Shown one piece after another: positions 11,832 through 23,159 of a DNA stretch of 64,000 nt (position 1 is the stretch's first letter; the number at the start of each line of letters is the position of its first letter). The notes beneath the pieces are model-generated. The model saw only the letters and a list, made by a program, of their open reading frames with translations, was not told where the DNA came from and made no database searches. Source of the DNA: Siphonodentalium dalli (taxonomy: Eukaryota; Mollusca; Scaphopoda; Gadilida; Siphonodentaliidae); NCBI GenBank assembly GCA_032622095.1, contig CP136068.1, positions 52,320,443-52,384,442 on the forward strand, in the 5' to 3' direction. A program made the translations under genes and the position numbers.

Positions 11832-12955
11832 GCTCACCTGAGACAAAGTCTCTGGTGGAGCTATAGTCATCACTCCTCGTCCGTCCATCAACAATTCTTT
11901 AAACTTCTCCTCTGGAACCATAAGACCGAATGGGTTCATAGTTGGTGTGGATATTGCCTAGGTGACTCACATTCAGATTTGTTCAAATCAGGTCACTGGG
12001 TCAAATGTGGGCAGGGACATAACTCCACAAAATATTAAAAATTGCAAGTGAAGTCTGACATTTTTATAAACATTTCCTGGAGATCTGCTACAGGTCATTA
12101 ATTCCCAATTACAACATCAATCTATCATATGTATTGTTCAAATCTTTCAACAGGACATTTAACTCTCCCACACCCACCACTTCACCAGAACATATTTGGC
12201 AAACTTGAAAAGTGTTCTTTGAAAGAACCACCAGCTCTATTTAGTTCACATTTAATATTGAGGCTCCTTTGGTGATGTGTGATTCAGATTTGTTTAATCA
12301 GGGTCACCAGGTCAAGTAGGTGCAAGGCCAGCTACATTACTCTTTCTCTCCATAGTAATTCATCATACGTCTTCTATGCAAGAATGAAATGGCCTATTTT
12401 GCTTATATTTAGTAGGAAATTACCTTGGGTGACAGATTTGTGAAAATGGCATCACAAAGTCGAATAAGGGCATTGCCAGAGACATAACTATTTCACAACA
12501 TAGTAATTCTTAAAATATGTATGGCAGAGCCAAGAACTAGTTGGCTTATTTAGCATGGAATGTTCTTGTTTGACTGTGATACAGATATTTTTAATGGGGT
12601 AACCTGGAAAAATAGGACAGTTTCCTTCTTAATATGCTTCCTTCATAAGGACCATCAGGTCTATTTTATAAAAAGGCGCTTGTGAGATTGGAAATTTCCA
12701 ACAATTGGGAAAGTTTGAGATATCAATTGTGTAATTCCAACCTAAGACTTGGGAGTCGGGAGGGGACTTGTTGGGGGTGGGGGGGGGGGGGTGATCAGTA
12801 GTGTACATTTGGTAATTTGGCCACATATCCTGTTTAGATCTACTTCTTTTAAAGTGATTATGAAACGTTCTGACTGTTGTGGTGTCCAGAGTCCCAGTCT
12901 TTGCAGTCTGGGTCCACAGTCATTGACTGTCTTGTATAATGCATAATATGTCAAT
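11832..12955. repeat. GCTCACC-family repeat, copy 2, with distal block
   Basis: The head (GCTCACCTGAGACAAAGTCT, CGTCCGTC) is followed by decaying internal units to about 12620. The end block (CCAGAGTCCCAGTCTTTGCA, then CAGTCATTGACTGTCTTGT) recurs at 21795-21866 after another copy, so this block probably belongs to the repeat. A 13-G tract lies at 12779. Confidence 0.6.
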
Positions 12956-13262
12956 GGAAAATAATATTTATTTTAGAGTTATTCACCCTTTCTTGACATA
13001 GAACATTTTGAGTGACTATGCATTTGGATAATAGCTTAATGCTTATTTATGCTTAAGTGTAATTAAAATTCCATATCTCAAAACTCCCCTGGAGCTGAAA
13101 TGGATGCAGCCAATAACTGATGCCAGTAACTTTTGATATATATTTACCTTAGATGATACCATTTTATGTAAGGTAGTAAGGATATGAAAACCATTTTACG
13201 CTTAAGCATAATGGAGTTGTGAGTGAGGCAATTACGCTTAAGCATAATGACATTACGCTTAA

Positions 13263-13730
13263 AGGTACTCAACCCGATAAAACTCCTCTCAATTACTATT
13301 TCAATGGCTTCGGGGGTCAAAAATATTTGATTCGAGTCGAGGAAGTCACCCATCAAAGCTCAGATTTGTTAGATATCGATTTTAGAAATCTATTATTTTT
13401 CATTATCGGGAATACTATCTGGCCCAGAACTCAGTCAAATTGCGTTAAAATTACCACTTGATTTTAGAGTTATCCATCCTTGTCTGTTTGAATAGATTTG
13501 GAGAACACATCCAGAGCAGATTACGGCAGTTAGCAGTACTCATCTCGAGTTTATAACAAATTTCAAAAATCAATATCTAATAACTCTGAGCTTTGTTTGA
13601 TGGGTTCCTCGACTCGAATAAAATATTTTTTACCCCCAAAGCCAAAGAAATAGTAATATAGGACCCTCCGATCGGATTGTTGTTGTTGGAATCTGTTGAG
13701 ATGGGGACCCTCTTTACGGGTTGAGTACCT
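13263..13730. mobile_element. TTAA-family MITE 1 (468 bp)
   Basis: The core AGGTACTCAACCCG...CGGGTTGAGTACCT lies between TTAA 13259-13262 and TTAA 13731-13734. The left end is type A (GATAAAACTCCTCTCAA), the right type B (CCTCTTTACGG). The flanks join as ACGC-TTAA-GC, which matches the ACGCTTAAGC units just upstream, so the target was one TTAA in a small local repeat. Confidence 0.9.
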
Positions 13731-13879
13731 TTAAGCAAAATTTGCTATTAAATGTGAATTTGGCCCCCACAATATGAGAGATATGTTTGAATTATGAAAT
13801 GAAGGTGTCAATGACACTGAAGCTCAACTTTGCGAAGAAGTAAAATTTTTGTGCTGAGCAATGAATGGAATGATGAACT

Positions 13880-14719
13880 GAATTTTGAAATCCAAGATGG
13901 CCACTTGCAGCCATGTTTTTCTTTGCCAAATGACTCGTTCCTATCCACATGTCAATGTCAACATCCATGACAAATTTAATGATGATCCGACCAAAGGTAT
14001 ATTAACCACAACAAATTTCATGATGATCAGACGAACACTCCGGCCTGTAGATGGCCGCTAGAGACCATGTTTTTTCGGCGAACGACGCCAAAATGACTAG
14101 TTCCCATCCACATGTCAAAAGCCATTTTCATGATGATCAGACGCACACTTCGGCCTGTAGATGGCCGCTAGAGACCATGTTTTTTCGGCGAACGACGCCA
14201 AAATGACTCGTTCCCATCCACATGTCAATGTCAAAATCCATTACAAATTTCATAATGATCCGACCAAAGGTACCACTTGTAGCCCATGCCAACGGATTTA
14301 GTCATGCAAAGACTAAAATCCAAGATGGCTGCTGGCGGCCATGTTTTATTTGCTGAATGACCCCAAGATGATTCGTTCCCATCTACATGTCAATGTCAAC
14401 ATCCATGACAAATTTCATGATGATCCGACCAAAGGTACGACTTGTAGCCTATGCCAAAGGATTTAGTCATGCAAAGAGTAAAATCCAAGATGGCTGTCGG
14501 CGGCCATGTTTTATGGCCGAATGACCCAAAATGACGCGTTCCCATCTGCATGTCAATTTTAACTTCCACGACAAATTTCGTAATGATCAGACGAACATTC
14601 CGGCCTGTAGCCAGTGCTAAATCCTAGATGGCCACTGGCGGCCATATTGTTTTACCGAATGACCCAGAAATGACTCGTTTCCCATCTACACGTCAATGTC
14701 AATAGCCATGACAAATTTC
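13880..14719. repeat. Direct-repeat block, 120-190 bp units (left part)
   Basis: Five or six units share ATGACTCGTTCCCATC, ACATGTCAATGTCAACATCC, ATGACAAATTTCATGATGAT, CCGACCAAAGGTA and AAGATGGC...GGCCATGTTTT. The block resumes at 18285 after the inserted 14725-18279 element. A reverse-strand copy lies at 33126-33290. No coding frame persists across units. Confidence 0.85.
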
Positions 14720-15008
14720 ATAATCACGCTGGCCATCCTATAATCGCCGCTGCGGACAGTAACCCCCGGTGCGGGCGTCAGTAAACCGCACATCGGGCTG
14801 TAACAGTTGCAGAGTTGTTCATACCAGGGCTAGTCTAATAAGTTAAAAGTATTCACTTTAGAAGTTGTAACAACCAATGGAAGACATATATATATGATAG
14901 GCAATGCCTATTTATGTTGTGACAGGAGTTCAGATCAAATTCAGATATCAGTTCTCCAGAAAAACACAATCTTAGTCGAGCGCATTCGGAATTTCGGGGT
15001 AAATTTAA

Positions 15009-15471
15009 AGGTACTCAATCCGATCAGAGGGTCCCCATCTCAACAGATTCCAACAACAACAATCCGATCAGAGGGCCCTATATTACTATTTCTTTGGCTT
15101 TGGGGTTAAAAAATATTTGATTCGAGTCGAGGAACCCATCAAACAAAGCTCAGAGTTATTAGATATTGATTTTTGAAATTTGTTATTTTCTCGAGATGAG
15201 TACTAATAATTGCCCTTAACTTCGTAATCTGCTCGAGATGTGTACACAAAAACACTATTCAAATAGACAAGGATGGATAACTCTAAAATCAAGTGGTAAT
15301 AATAATGCAAGTTTGACTGTGTTCTGGGACAGAAAGAATAGAAATAACGAAACTTCAAATATCGATATCTGATCACCCTGAGCGTTGATTGGTAGGTTCT
15401 CGACTCGAATCAATTATTTTTTACCCCCAAAGAAATAGTAATATAGGACCCTCTGATCGGATTGAGTACCT
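15009..15471. mobile_element. TTAA-family MITE 2 (463 bp)
   Basis: TTAA 15005-15008 and 15472-15475 flank AGGTACTCAATCCGATC...GATCGGATTGAGTACCT. Both ends are of type B, the right one lacking the CAACAACAACAATCC segment. It is inserted in the 14725-18279 element. Confidence 0.88.
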
Positions 15472-15760
15472 TTAAGTTTAATTCAGTAAAACTTTCTCTG
15501 CAAACACTTCTCGAGAATTCTTTTTGAAAACGAGGAACAATTTATTTATGGTACCTCTACCCGTGATGTGTTTTCATACTAAAAAAACCGAAATCCCTTT
15601 CCCACTACTCGAATAAAGACACCATTCCAAACATACCGTGCATCGATAAAGTAAAACATAATGCGGGCATCCACAAGAGTAAACTGCGATGCGGGCGAAA
15701 TCGGGGTTTACTCCGACACCGTGGAGTATCACACGCAATTGTCAATATTTTCCTAGTTAA

Positions 15761-16217
15761 AGGTACTCAACCCGTAAAGAGGGTCCCCATCTCAACAGAT
15801 TCCAACAACAACAATCCGATCAGAGGGTCCTATATTACTATTTCTTTGGCTTTGGGGGTAAAAAATATTTGATTCGAGTCGAGGAACCATCAAACAAAGC
15901 TCAGAGTTATTAGATATTGATTTTTCAAATTTGTTATGTTCTCGAGATGAGTACCAATAACTGCCGTAATCTTCTCTGGATGTGTACCTAAAATCTATTC
16001 AAACAGACAAGGATGAATAACTCTAAAATCAAGTGGTAATTTTGACTGAGTTCTGGGCCAGAAAGAATTCCCGATAATGAAAAATAATAGATTTATAAAA
16101 TCGATATCTAACAAATCTGAGCTTTAATGGGTGACTTCCTCGACTCGAATCAAATATTTTTGACCCCCGAAGCCATTGAAATAGTAATTGAGAGGAGTTT
16201 TATCGGGTTGAGTACCT
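15761..16217. mobile_element. TTAA-family MITE 3 (457 bp)
   Basis: TTAA 15757-15760 and 16218-16221. The left end is type B, the right type A. It is inserted in the 14725-18279 element. Confidence 0.88.
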
Positions 16218-16323
16218 TTAAATGCAGCAAATTCCATTGTGAATGGAGACAACGATGTCCAAATTTACCACCACACACTAATCTTGGAGCTGAAACATAT
16301 AAATTTGAAAAATGGAAGCTTAT

Positions 16324-18060
16324 TATGGGCGGCCATTCGGTCGGAAATTACATGAAATAAAAGTTAATGGTGGTTTGTGAAAACCAATAGTCTCCATTTT
16401 CAAACCAATAGTCATTCTTGGATTCAATAAGAGACAATTCCGTTTTAATAGATATAGATTCATAATCAATGTTGACCGATGCAGAATTAATGTTCTATTT
16501 TAATTTAATAGTATTCATTGTTCAACTAATATCTAATAACAAACAATTAGTACAGCTATCGCATATTCAATAAACGTACATTCCGTTTCAATAGCCATAT
16601 TTTCTTAATTAATAGACATATTTAAAACCAATAGACGATTTCCCACGATCACTGATTATCGTTATCAAACTAATAGACCTTATTGTAAAACTAATAACTT
16701 ATTGTAAAACTAATAACTAAACCGTAATTAACTTACTGTAAAACTAATAACATATTATAAAATTAATAGACCTTATTGTAAAACTAATAACTAAAACCGT
16801 AATTAACTTATTGTAAAACTAATATATCTTATTGTAAAACTAATAGACCTTATTGTAAAAACTAAATAATTATAAAACTAATAACTAAAACCGTAATTAA
16901 CGCTAGAGGTCTCTGGTGAAGAAACTTTGTTCATGTGACGTCAGAAATATATAAATAAACATGGGAATTCCCAATGGCATGACGATTTGCAGTTGGTCCC
17001 TATTTGCGGAGGTCCCTTTGCGGACGTCCCCGAATTCGCGGAGATCCCCTAACATGGGCGAAATATGTTGATTTTAATGAGGAAACGGGTGCGTATATGT
17101 CAATTGATACGTATTTTAAACAAATAATGACATGATCATCATAATAGTGGTTTGTTCTATCAATTATATGCGCCGAGTTCGCTTGGTGCAAATCAAACGA
17201 CGATAAATATACACTATATAAATATATATGCCCTCGTATGCCCTCGTATGCCAGAAGGACTCCTTAAATTTGTGAATAAGATGTTATTTATTAAGTCAAT
17301 CAAATAATATTATTCATTAGCTAGCGCCTATATATGCTGAATGCTGCGGCGATGTCCAGATCACGCAAATTATATCGCCCATGTTAGGGGAACTCCGCGA
17401 ATTCGGGGACGTCCGCAAAGGGACATCCGCAAATAGGGACCTACTGCAAATCGTCACACCATATGACATTGGGAATTGCCATGTTTATTTATATACTTCT
17501 GACGTCATATGAACAAAATTTCTTCACCAGAGACCTATATATAATAGCGTTAATTATGGTTTTAGTTATTATATTTACAATAAGTTATTAGTTTTACAAT
17601 AAGGTCTATTAGTTTTACTATAAGGTCTATTAGTTTTACAATAAGTTAATTACGGTTTTAGTTATAAGTTTTACAATAAGTTATTAGTTTTACAATAAGA
17701 TCTATTAATTTTACAATAAGTTATTAGTTTTACAATAAGTTAATTACGGTTTTAGTTATTGGTTTTACAAAAAGTTATTAGTTTTACAATAAGGTCTATT
17801 AGTTTGATAACGATAATCATTGATCGTGGGAAATCGTCTATTGGTTTGAAATATATTGATTAAGAAAATATGGCTATTGAAACGGGATGTACGTTTATTG
17901 AATATATGCGATGGCTGCATGTACTAATTTATAGATTAAAACGGAATTGTCTGTTATTGAATCAAAGAACGACTATTGGTTTGAAAATGGAGACTATTGG
18001 TTTTCACAAACCACCATTAACTTTTATTTCATGTAATTTCCGACCGAATGGCCGCCCATA
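16324..18060. mobile_element. 1737-bp near-palindromic element
   Basis: The end TATGGGCGGCCATTCGGTCG is mirrored exactly at the right. CTTAT stands outside both ends (16319-16323, 18061-18065), a 5-bp target duplication. Arms of about 740 bp pair nearly throughout (16324-17061 with 17385-18060) around a spacer of about 320 bp. Each arm carries a 20-45 bp tandem repeat (TTATTGTAAAACTAATA; about 16660-16900 and 17560-17810) and a CGCAAA/GGGACC dyad-rich block near its inner end. The spacer has CCTCGTATG repeated. No frame is conserved. It sits inside the CAC-end element, so it arrived later or is the passenger of that element. Confidence 0.85.
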
Positions 18061-18284
18061 CTTATTCTCACAATTCATCGAGCATTTCGTCACTTTATGG
18101 GCTTTAATCGTCGAGCTGTTGACATTTGGCTGAAGATGGGTTCATCAAGCACCTCATGGATCCTAAGTTGTGTCCGAAGAAAAACAATTAATGACAAACT
18201 TTCCCTCAAACAAACATGTGCCCGCAACGGGGTTTACTCAATATTTGCCCGCAGCGGCTATTATAGGATGACCAGTGTGATAAT

Positions 18285-18739
18285 GATCCGACCAAAGTTA
18301 CGACTTGTAGCCCGTGCCAAAGGATTTAATCATGCAAAGAATAAAATCCAAGATGGCTGCCGGCGGTAATCGTTTTTGCCGAATTACCCAAAATGACTCG
18401 TTCCCATCTTCATGTCAATATTAACATCCATGACAAATTTCATGATCAGACAAACAATACGGCCTGCAGCCCGTTCTAATGGATTTAGTCATGCAAAGAG
18501 TAAAATCCAAGATGGCTGTCGACGGCCATGCTTTATGGCCGAATGACCCCAAAATGACTCGTTCCCATCTACATGTCAATATTAACATCCATGACAAATT
18601 TCATGATGATCAGAAAAACAGTACGGCATGTAGCCCGTGCTAATGGATTGCATTTTGAAATCCAAAATGACCGTCGGCGGTCATGTTTTTTGGCCGAATG
18701 ACCCAAAAATGACTCGTTCCCATCTACATGTCAATGTCA
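18285..18739. repeat. Direct-repeat block, 120-190 bp units (right part)
   Basis: Continuation of 13880-14719 on the far side of the inserted element, about three units. It ends at CATGTCAATGTCAA, where it abuts a head-less GCTCACC-family copy. Confidence 0.85.
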
Positions 18740-19012
18740 ACTATAGTCATCACTCGTCGTCCGTCCGTCCGTCCGTCAAGAACATCTTCTCCAGAACCAT
18801 AAGACCGACTGGGTTCATATTTGGTGTGGATGCTCCCTAGGTGACTCACATTCAGATTTTTTCAAATGAGGTCACCAGGTCAAAGAGTTGCGAAGCTAGG
18901 ACCATACATCTTTTCCCACCTTAGTAATTCTTAAAACGACTTCTTCTCAAGTTCCGTTGGGCCGAATGGGTTCATATATGGTATAAAGGGTCCTCGGGTG
19001 ACTTCAGATTTG
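18740..19012. repeat. GCTCACC-family repeat, head missing
   Basis: It begins CTATAGTCATCACTCGTCGT and runs to CAGATTTG, where another repeat (19013-19732) interrupts it. It resumes TTCAAATGAGGTCACCG at 19733 and fades by about 19850. Confidence 0.75.
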
Positions 19013-19732
19013 CTGTCCCCCGAAAAAACAAATTCGGGGGACTATTAAAATAGCCGGTGTCCGTCCGTGCGTCCGGAAATGGTTTCCGGATGATATCTTT
19101 AGTTTCGGTTATTATATCAAAAGCAAATTTCATAGGTGAGTTTATCAGACCAAAATACAGGTCAAGTTCGAATATGGGTTTGCTCCGCCCATTTTTGCGA
19201 GAGTTATGGCCCTTTTTTACTTAGAGAATCTTGTAATTTTCTGGTTTCCGGATGATAACTTTTGTGTGATCATATCTGAACCAAATTTGGTATGTGAGTT
19301 TATCAGCCCTATGTACAGGTCAAGTTCGAATATGGGTATGCTCCGCCCATTTTTGCGAGAGTTGTGGCCCTTTTTCGACTTGTTTTACTTAGAAAATTTC
19401 TCACTTTTTCGGTTTCCGGATGATATCTCAAGTTTTGACACTTTAATTGCAAATACAGTTTTTATATGGATCAGTCATATCAAGATACAGGTCAAGTTCG
19501 AATTTGAGTTTGATCCGATGATTTTTCTCAGAGTTATGGGCTTTTCGACTTAGAAAATTCAATTTTTCTTGTAATTTTATCCATTGTGTGCCAATTTAAG
19601 ATTTGGTTATTTGTATGCATGTCAGTAATGAGACAATGCACAAGTGTCTTATCCATATAGTATACTTCTACAAAGCCTCCGCTCCAAATGAAGCCACCGG
19701 TTCGGGGGACACTGTGGCCGAGCGGCCTTTTA
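19013..19732. mobile_element. Interspersed repeat with GTCCCCCGAA ends, tRNA-like tail
   Basis: The left end TGTCCCCCGAA is mirrored by TTCGGGGGACA (19701-19711). The interior holds three 150-180 bp units, each with GGTTTCCGGATGATA, CAGGTCAAGTTCGAA and GAGAGTTATGGCCC. After the right TIR there is CTGTGGCCGAGCGGCC, which contains TGGCCGAGCGG, the start of many tRNA A boxes. The flanks (CAGATTTG / TTCAAATGAGG) join to the uninterrupted GCTCACC consensus, so the whole segment is an insertion. I cannot place it in a class; a diverged relative lies at 58790-58990. Confidence 0.65.
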
Positions 19733-20009
19733 TTCAAATGAGGTCACCGCGTCGAACCAGTGACATAACTAAAAAAAAAACCAAACAGATTGAACTCCTT
19801 GCTCAATTTAACAAACAGAAACCATATAGTTTTGTAAACATGTTATAAAATTTGAAATAATCACGGAAACTTTCCGTCACCACCCCCACACAGACACATG
19901 ACCCAGACCCCTATCCTGCCCCTAGCCAACAGCCCATCCACCCCATATCATCTCACAACTTAGCTTAACACTGGTGTTTGTTGTCATTATCAAAGTAAAA
20001 TTCTGTTCC

Positions 20010-20145
20010 CAAGCCTGAATTTAGTGTCTGACGTTTGCAGAATGAGGTCCCCAGAGGGTGAATTTAGTGATGCTACCCCATATAGCAGGCTACCATCACC
20101 AAATACACCCTCCGGAGACCTCATTCCGCTTAGGCCTCATCTTCT
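20010..20145. mobile_element. Small hairpin MITE, copy 1
   Basis: Arms GAATGAGGTC...GACCTCATTC enclose a GTGAATTT...AAATACACC dyad. The outer borders AAGCCTGAATTTAGTG and GAGGCCTAA are shared with copy 2 at 21995-22137, which is inverted relative to this one. Confidence 0.7.
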
Positions 20146-20179
20146 GGGAAGTATCTAGAGTATCAACTTGACATGTTTA

Positions 20180-20530
20180 GCTCACCTGAGACGAAGTCTC
20201 CGGTGGAGCTATAGTTATCACTCCTCTTTGAACATCTTCTCTGGATCCATAGAACCGAATGGGTTTATATTTGGTGTGGATGTTCCTTAGGTGACTCACA
20301 TTCAGATTTATTCAAATGAAGTCACTGAGTCAAATAGTTGCGAAGCCAGGGCCATAACTCTTTCCCTCCATAGTAATTCTTAAAACAACTTCTTCTCAAT
20401 TGCTATCAGGCCGAATGGGTTCATATTTGGTATGAAAGGTCCTTGGTTGACTGGAGTTATATTTGTTCAAATGAGGTCACTGGGTCAAATGTTGGCGGAG
20501 CCAGGGACATAACTCAAAAAAATAAATCAG
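20180..20530. repeat. GCTCACC-family repeat, copy 4
   Basis: GCTCACCTGAGACGAAGTCT head, then two internal units to about 20520. The CGTCCGTC run is shortened to one CTCCTC. Confidence 0.75.
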
Positions 20531-21089
20531 ATTGAACTCCTTGCTCAATAAAAAAAAAGTATTAAAGAAAAGAAAGAAAATATAATTATTTTTTAAATAA
20601 AGTTTTATTTTTTAATTTAATTTGGATTCAACTCCTGACATTATTTTTTTTCTATTTTTGTCTTCAATTTTTTAATCTTGTTAAAAGATATGAAAAACTG
20701 TTGCCATTATAACACCCCCAGGGGTACCTGGAGTCTCAATAGCAACTTTGGTTTTAAATCACTTTAAAATCCAGAACATATGAAAACAGCACATAGCTAT
20801 CTGAGATATAGAAGTACACAGAATGTTTACTTAATAACAGCATAGAAGTCACAAAGTTGAAATACATTATAGCAGCTGTGGTTGAAATTAAACCTGCTTG
20901 TTGTGACAGCTCTGTGTGGAATATCCCATACTTCTGGTTACCAATAACCGGCATATGCCATGCCTGTGTCACAATTTGAGCTGTTTGTATATAAATGGCC
21001 CAGAACGGCTTATGACATTAAAAATAAATACATGTGTTCTAACACAATTACATATATGGGAAACTGGATGGGAGAGGGGGGCTTTTTAG
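20531..21089. other. Non-coding stretch
   Basis: AT-rich. No gene or repeat was recognised. Confidence 0.45.
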
Positions 21090-21870
21090 TTCATCTGAGA
21101 CCAAGTCTCGGGTTGACCTATAGTTCAAACTTGTTCACCAGGTCAAATAGGGGTAGAGCCAGAGAAGCAACTTGCTCCCTCTCTAGTATTTCTTAAAACA
21201 CATTCTCAAGAACCATCAGGCCTATTCAGCATATATTTGGTATGAATGGTCTTTGGGTGACTGTGTTTATTCTTAAAACATCTTCTCAAGAATCATTTAG
21301 CATATTTAGCTTATATTTTTTATGGAGGGTCCTTATGTGACTGGGATTCAGATTTGTTCAAATAGGGTCACCGGGTCAAATAGGGGTTAGACCAGGGACA
21401 TAACTTCCCCTTGGTTATTCTTAAAACGTCTTCTCATCAAGAGTCATTAGGTCTATTTAGCCTATATATAGTACTAGTATGGAGGCTCCTCGGGTGACTG
21501 GCTTACATATTTGTTAAAATATGTTAAATTGGCATTTGGTGTGTAGGTTCCATGGATAATTTGGACTCAAATAGCTTGAGCTATCAGTTGTAAAATGTGC
21601 AAAGGATTTTTTACGAACTTGGGAGTGTATTTGCTTAAGTTGGGAGGGGACAGACAGGCTATGGACTATATTGGATGGGAGGTATCAGGGGCATAAAATT
21701 TCAAGGTGGACACCCCACTGCTTGACGGAGACCATCTAGCTATGTTCTTGTTTAGAACTACTTGTTTTTACGTGATTTTGACAAGTACATGTACTAACGC
21801 TTATGGTGTTCAGAGTCCCAGTCTTTACAGACTGGTGAGCGACACACAGTCATTGGCTGTCTTGTTTGGT
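21090..21870. repeat. Degenerate GCTCACC-family repeat, copy 5
   Basis: TTCATCTGAGACCAAGTCTC is a mutated head. At least three decayed internal units follow, and the CCAGTCTTTACAGACTGG end block with CAGTCATTGGCTGTCTTGT (21813-21866) pairs with that of copy 2. Confidence 0.6.
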
Positions 21871-21994
21871 TACTTTTTGCTTTTCCCCTTCTGCTCAGTT
21901 TCTTCTAATTTTCAGAAGATAAAATGCACAATCGAGGTGCCCAATGGGTGCACATCACCTACTTCAACTGGTGAACTTCAATTTGTTCCTATGT

Positions 21995-22137
21995 TTCCCA
22001 TGGCAATTGAGGCCTAATCAGAATGAGGTCCACAGAGAGTGAATTTGGTGATGCTAGCCTGCCTTGCGGAATAGCATCATTAAATTCACCTTTTGGTGAC
22101 CTCATTCTGCAAATGTCACACACAAAATTCAGGCTTG
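21995..22137. mobile_element. Small hairpin MITE, copy 2
   Basis: Same element as 20010-20145 on the other strand; arms CAGAATGAGGTC (22019 on) and GACCTCATTCTGC (to 22110). Confidence 0.7.
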
Positions 22138-22214
22138 GCTGTTCCAATATCATTTTCTTAACCACCACTTATCCAGGTGAAATCATACCCTGATTTTTCA
22201 TAGAAAAATTGGGG

Positions 22215-22560
22215 GTATATTGGATTGAATTTGTCTGTCTGTCTGTCTGTCGGACCGTCCTTCCACCAGTTCGTCTGTCGGGATGTCTATCCATCCGTCC
22301 ATCAACAATTTTATAAAGATATATATTAAAGACCGAATGGATTTATATATTTTGGTGTGGATGTTTGCTAGGTGACTCACAATCAGATTTGTTCAAATAA
22401 GCCTGGACCATAACTCTTTTCCTCCATGTTAATTCTTAAAACAATTTCTTCTCAAGAACCATCGGGCCTATTTAGCTTATATTTGGTATAGAGGATCCTT
22501 GGATGACTGGGGTTCAGATTTGTTCAAATGGGGTCATTTTAGGAAACTTTTGAGGGAAAT
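22215..22560. repeat. Degenerate GCTCACC-family repeat, copy 6
   Basis: The head is replaced by GTCTGTCTGTCTGTCTGTCG, with CCATCCGTCCATC and two internal units after it. The (GTCT)n run at 22232-22250 is a small microsatellite grown from the CGTCCGTC region. Confidence 0.65.
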
Positions 22561-23159
22561 CAATGCACTTCAACTCTTAAATCTACCCTTTGAAATTACC
22601 AGATGAATGGATCTCATAGATGGGGATTCACATTTGTTCAAATAGGACAGAATTAAGAGATTTAACTCCCCCCACCCTACCTACATGTATCTATGCTGTT
22701 TGGCTGGTATAATAATATTGATTTTTAGGCTGCCTGGTTGGGATGAAATGTTTGATGCAATGGGGTGGACCCCATACTTTGATAAAATTTTCAACAGTTG
22801 AAAATTTCATGCCTGATACTACATTAGTTGTAGATTAGATTTTCACACCAAAAATAGGTTAGAATTGTTCTCATAGATTTGATTTTCCAGTCAGTATGTT
22901 TTTAAACCTACAGTCCATAATTATGTTCCTACGTCAGGTTAAACTGTTGGACCGAATTGGCCACAAATTTGAACTTTATGAGGGATGCTGGTTTGGACGA
23001 AATGTTCTAATTTCTGTCAGATCTTATACTCAAAATGTTTATTTTAATGGCAATCTGTTGGGGGGGGGGGGGGGGGGGACATCCAATAATATAGGGAGTA
23101 CTACGGGGGGGGGGGGTCTGACTTTTCGTTGGTTATTTTAACATAAGTTCTTCGTTAAA
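22561..23159. other. Non-coding stretch with two G tracts
   Basis: Runs of 19 G (23060-23078) and 12 G (23105-23116). Part of 22730-22890 resembles the tail block seen at 9540-9660 (CACACCAAAAATAGGTT). No gene was seen. Confidence 0.5.

Larger units (their letters stand above)
14725..18279. mobile_element. 3555-bp DNA element, CAC ends, 5-bp target duplication
   Basis: Left end CACGCTGGCCATCCTATAAT and right end CACACTGGTCATCCTATAAT (read inward) match at 28 of the first 31 positions. ATAAT lies directly outside both ends (14720-14724, 18280-18284). The interrupted repeat unit elsewhere reads TTCATAATGATCCGACC (near 14254) with a single ATAAT, so the 5-bp duplication is proved. Subterminal GCGGGC/GTAAAC-type blocks occur near 14766, 14782, 15660, 15690 and 18222. 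CAC termini with a 5-bp duplication recall the Transib/RAG-like superfamily, but no transposase is present, so class is inference. Inside are TTAA elements 2 and 3 and the palindrome 16324-18060; without them the body is under 1 kb. Confidence 0.85.
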
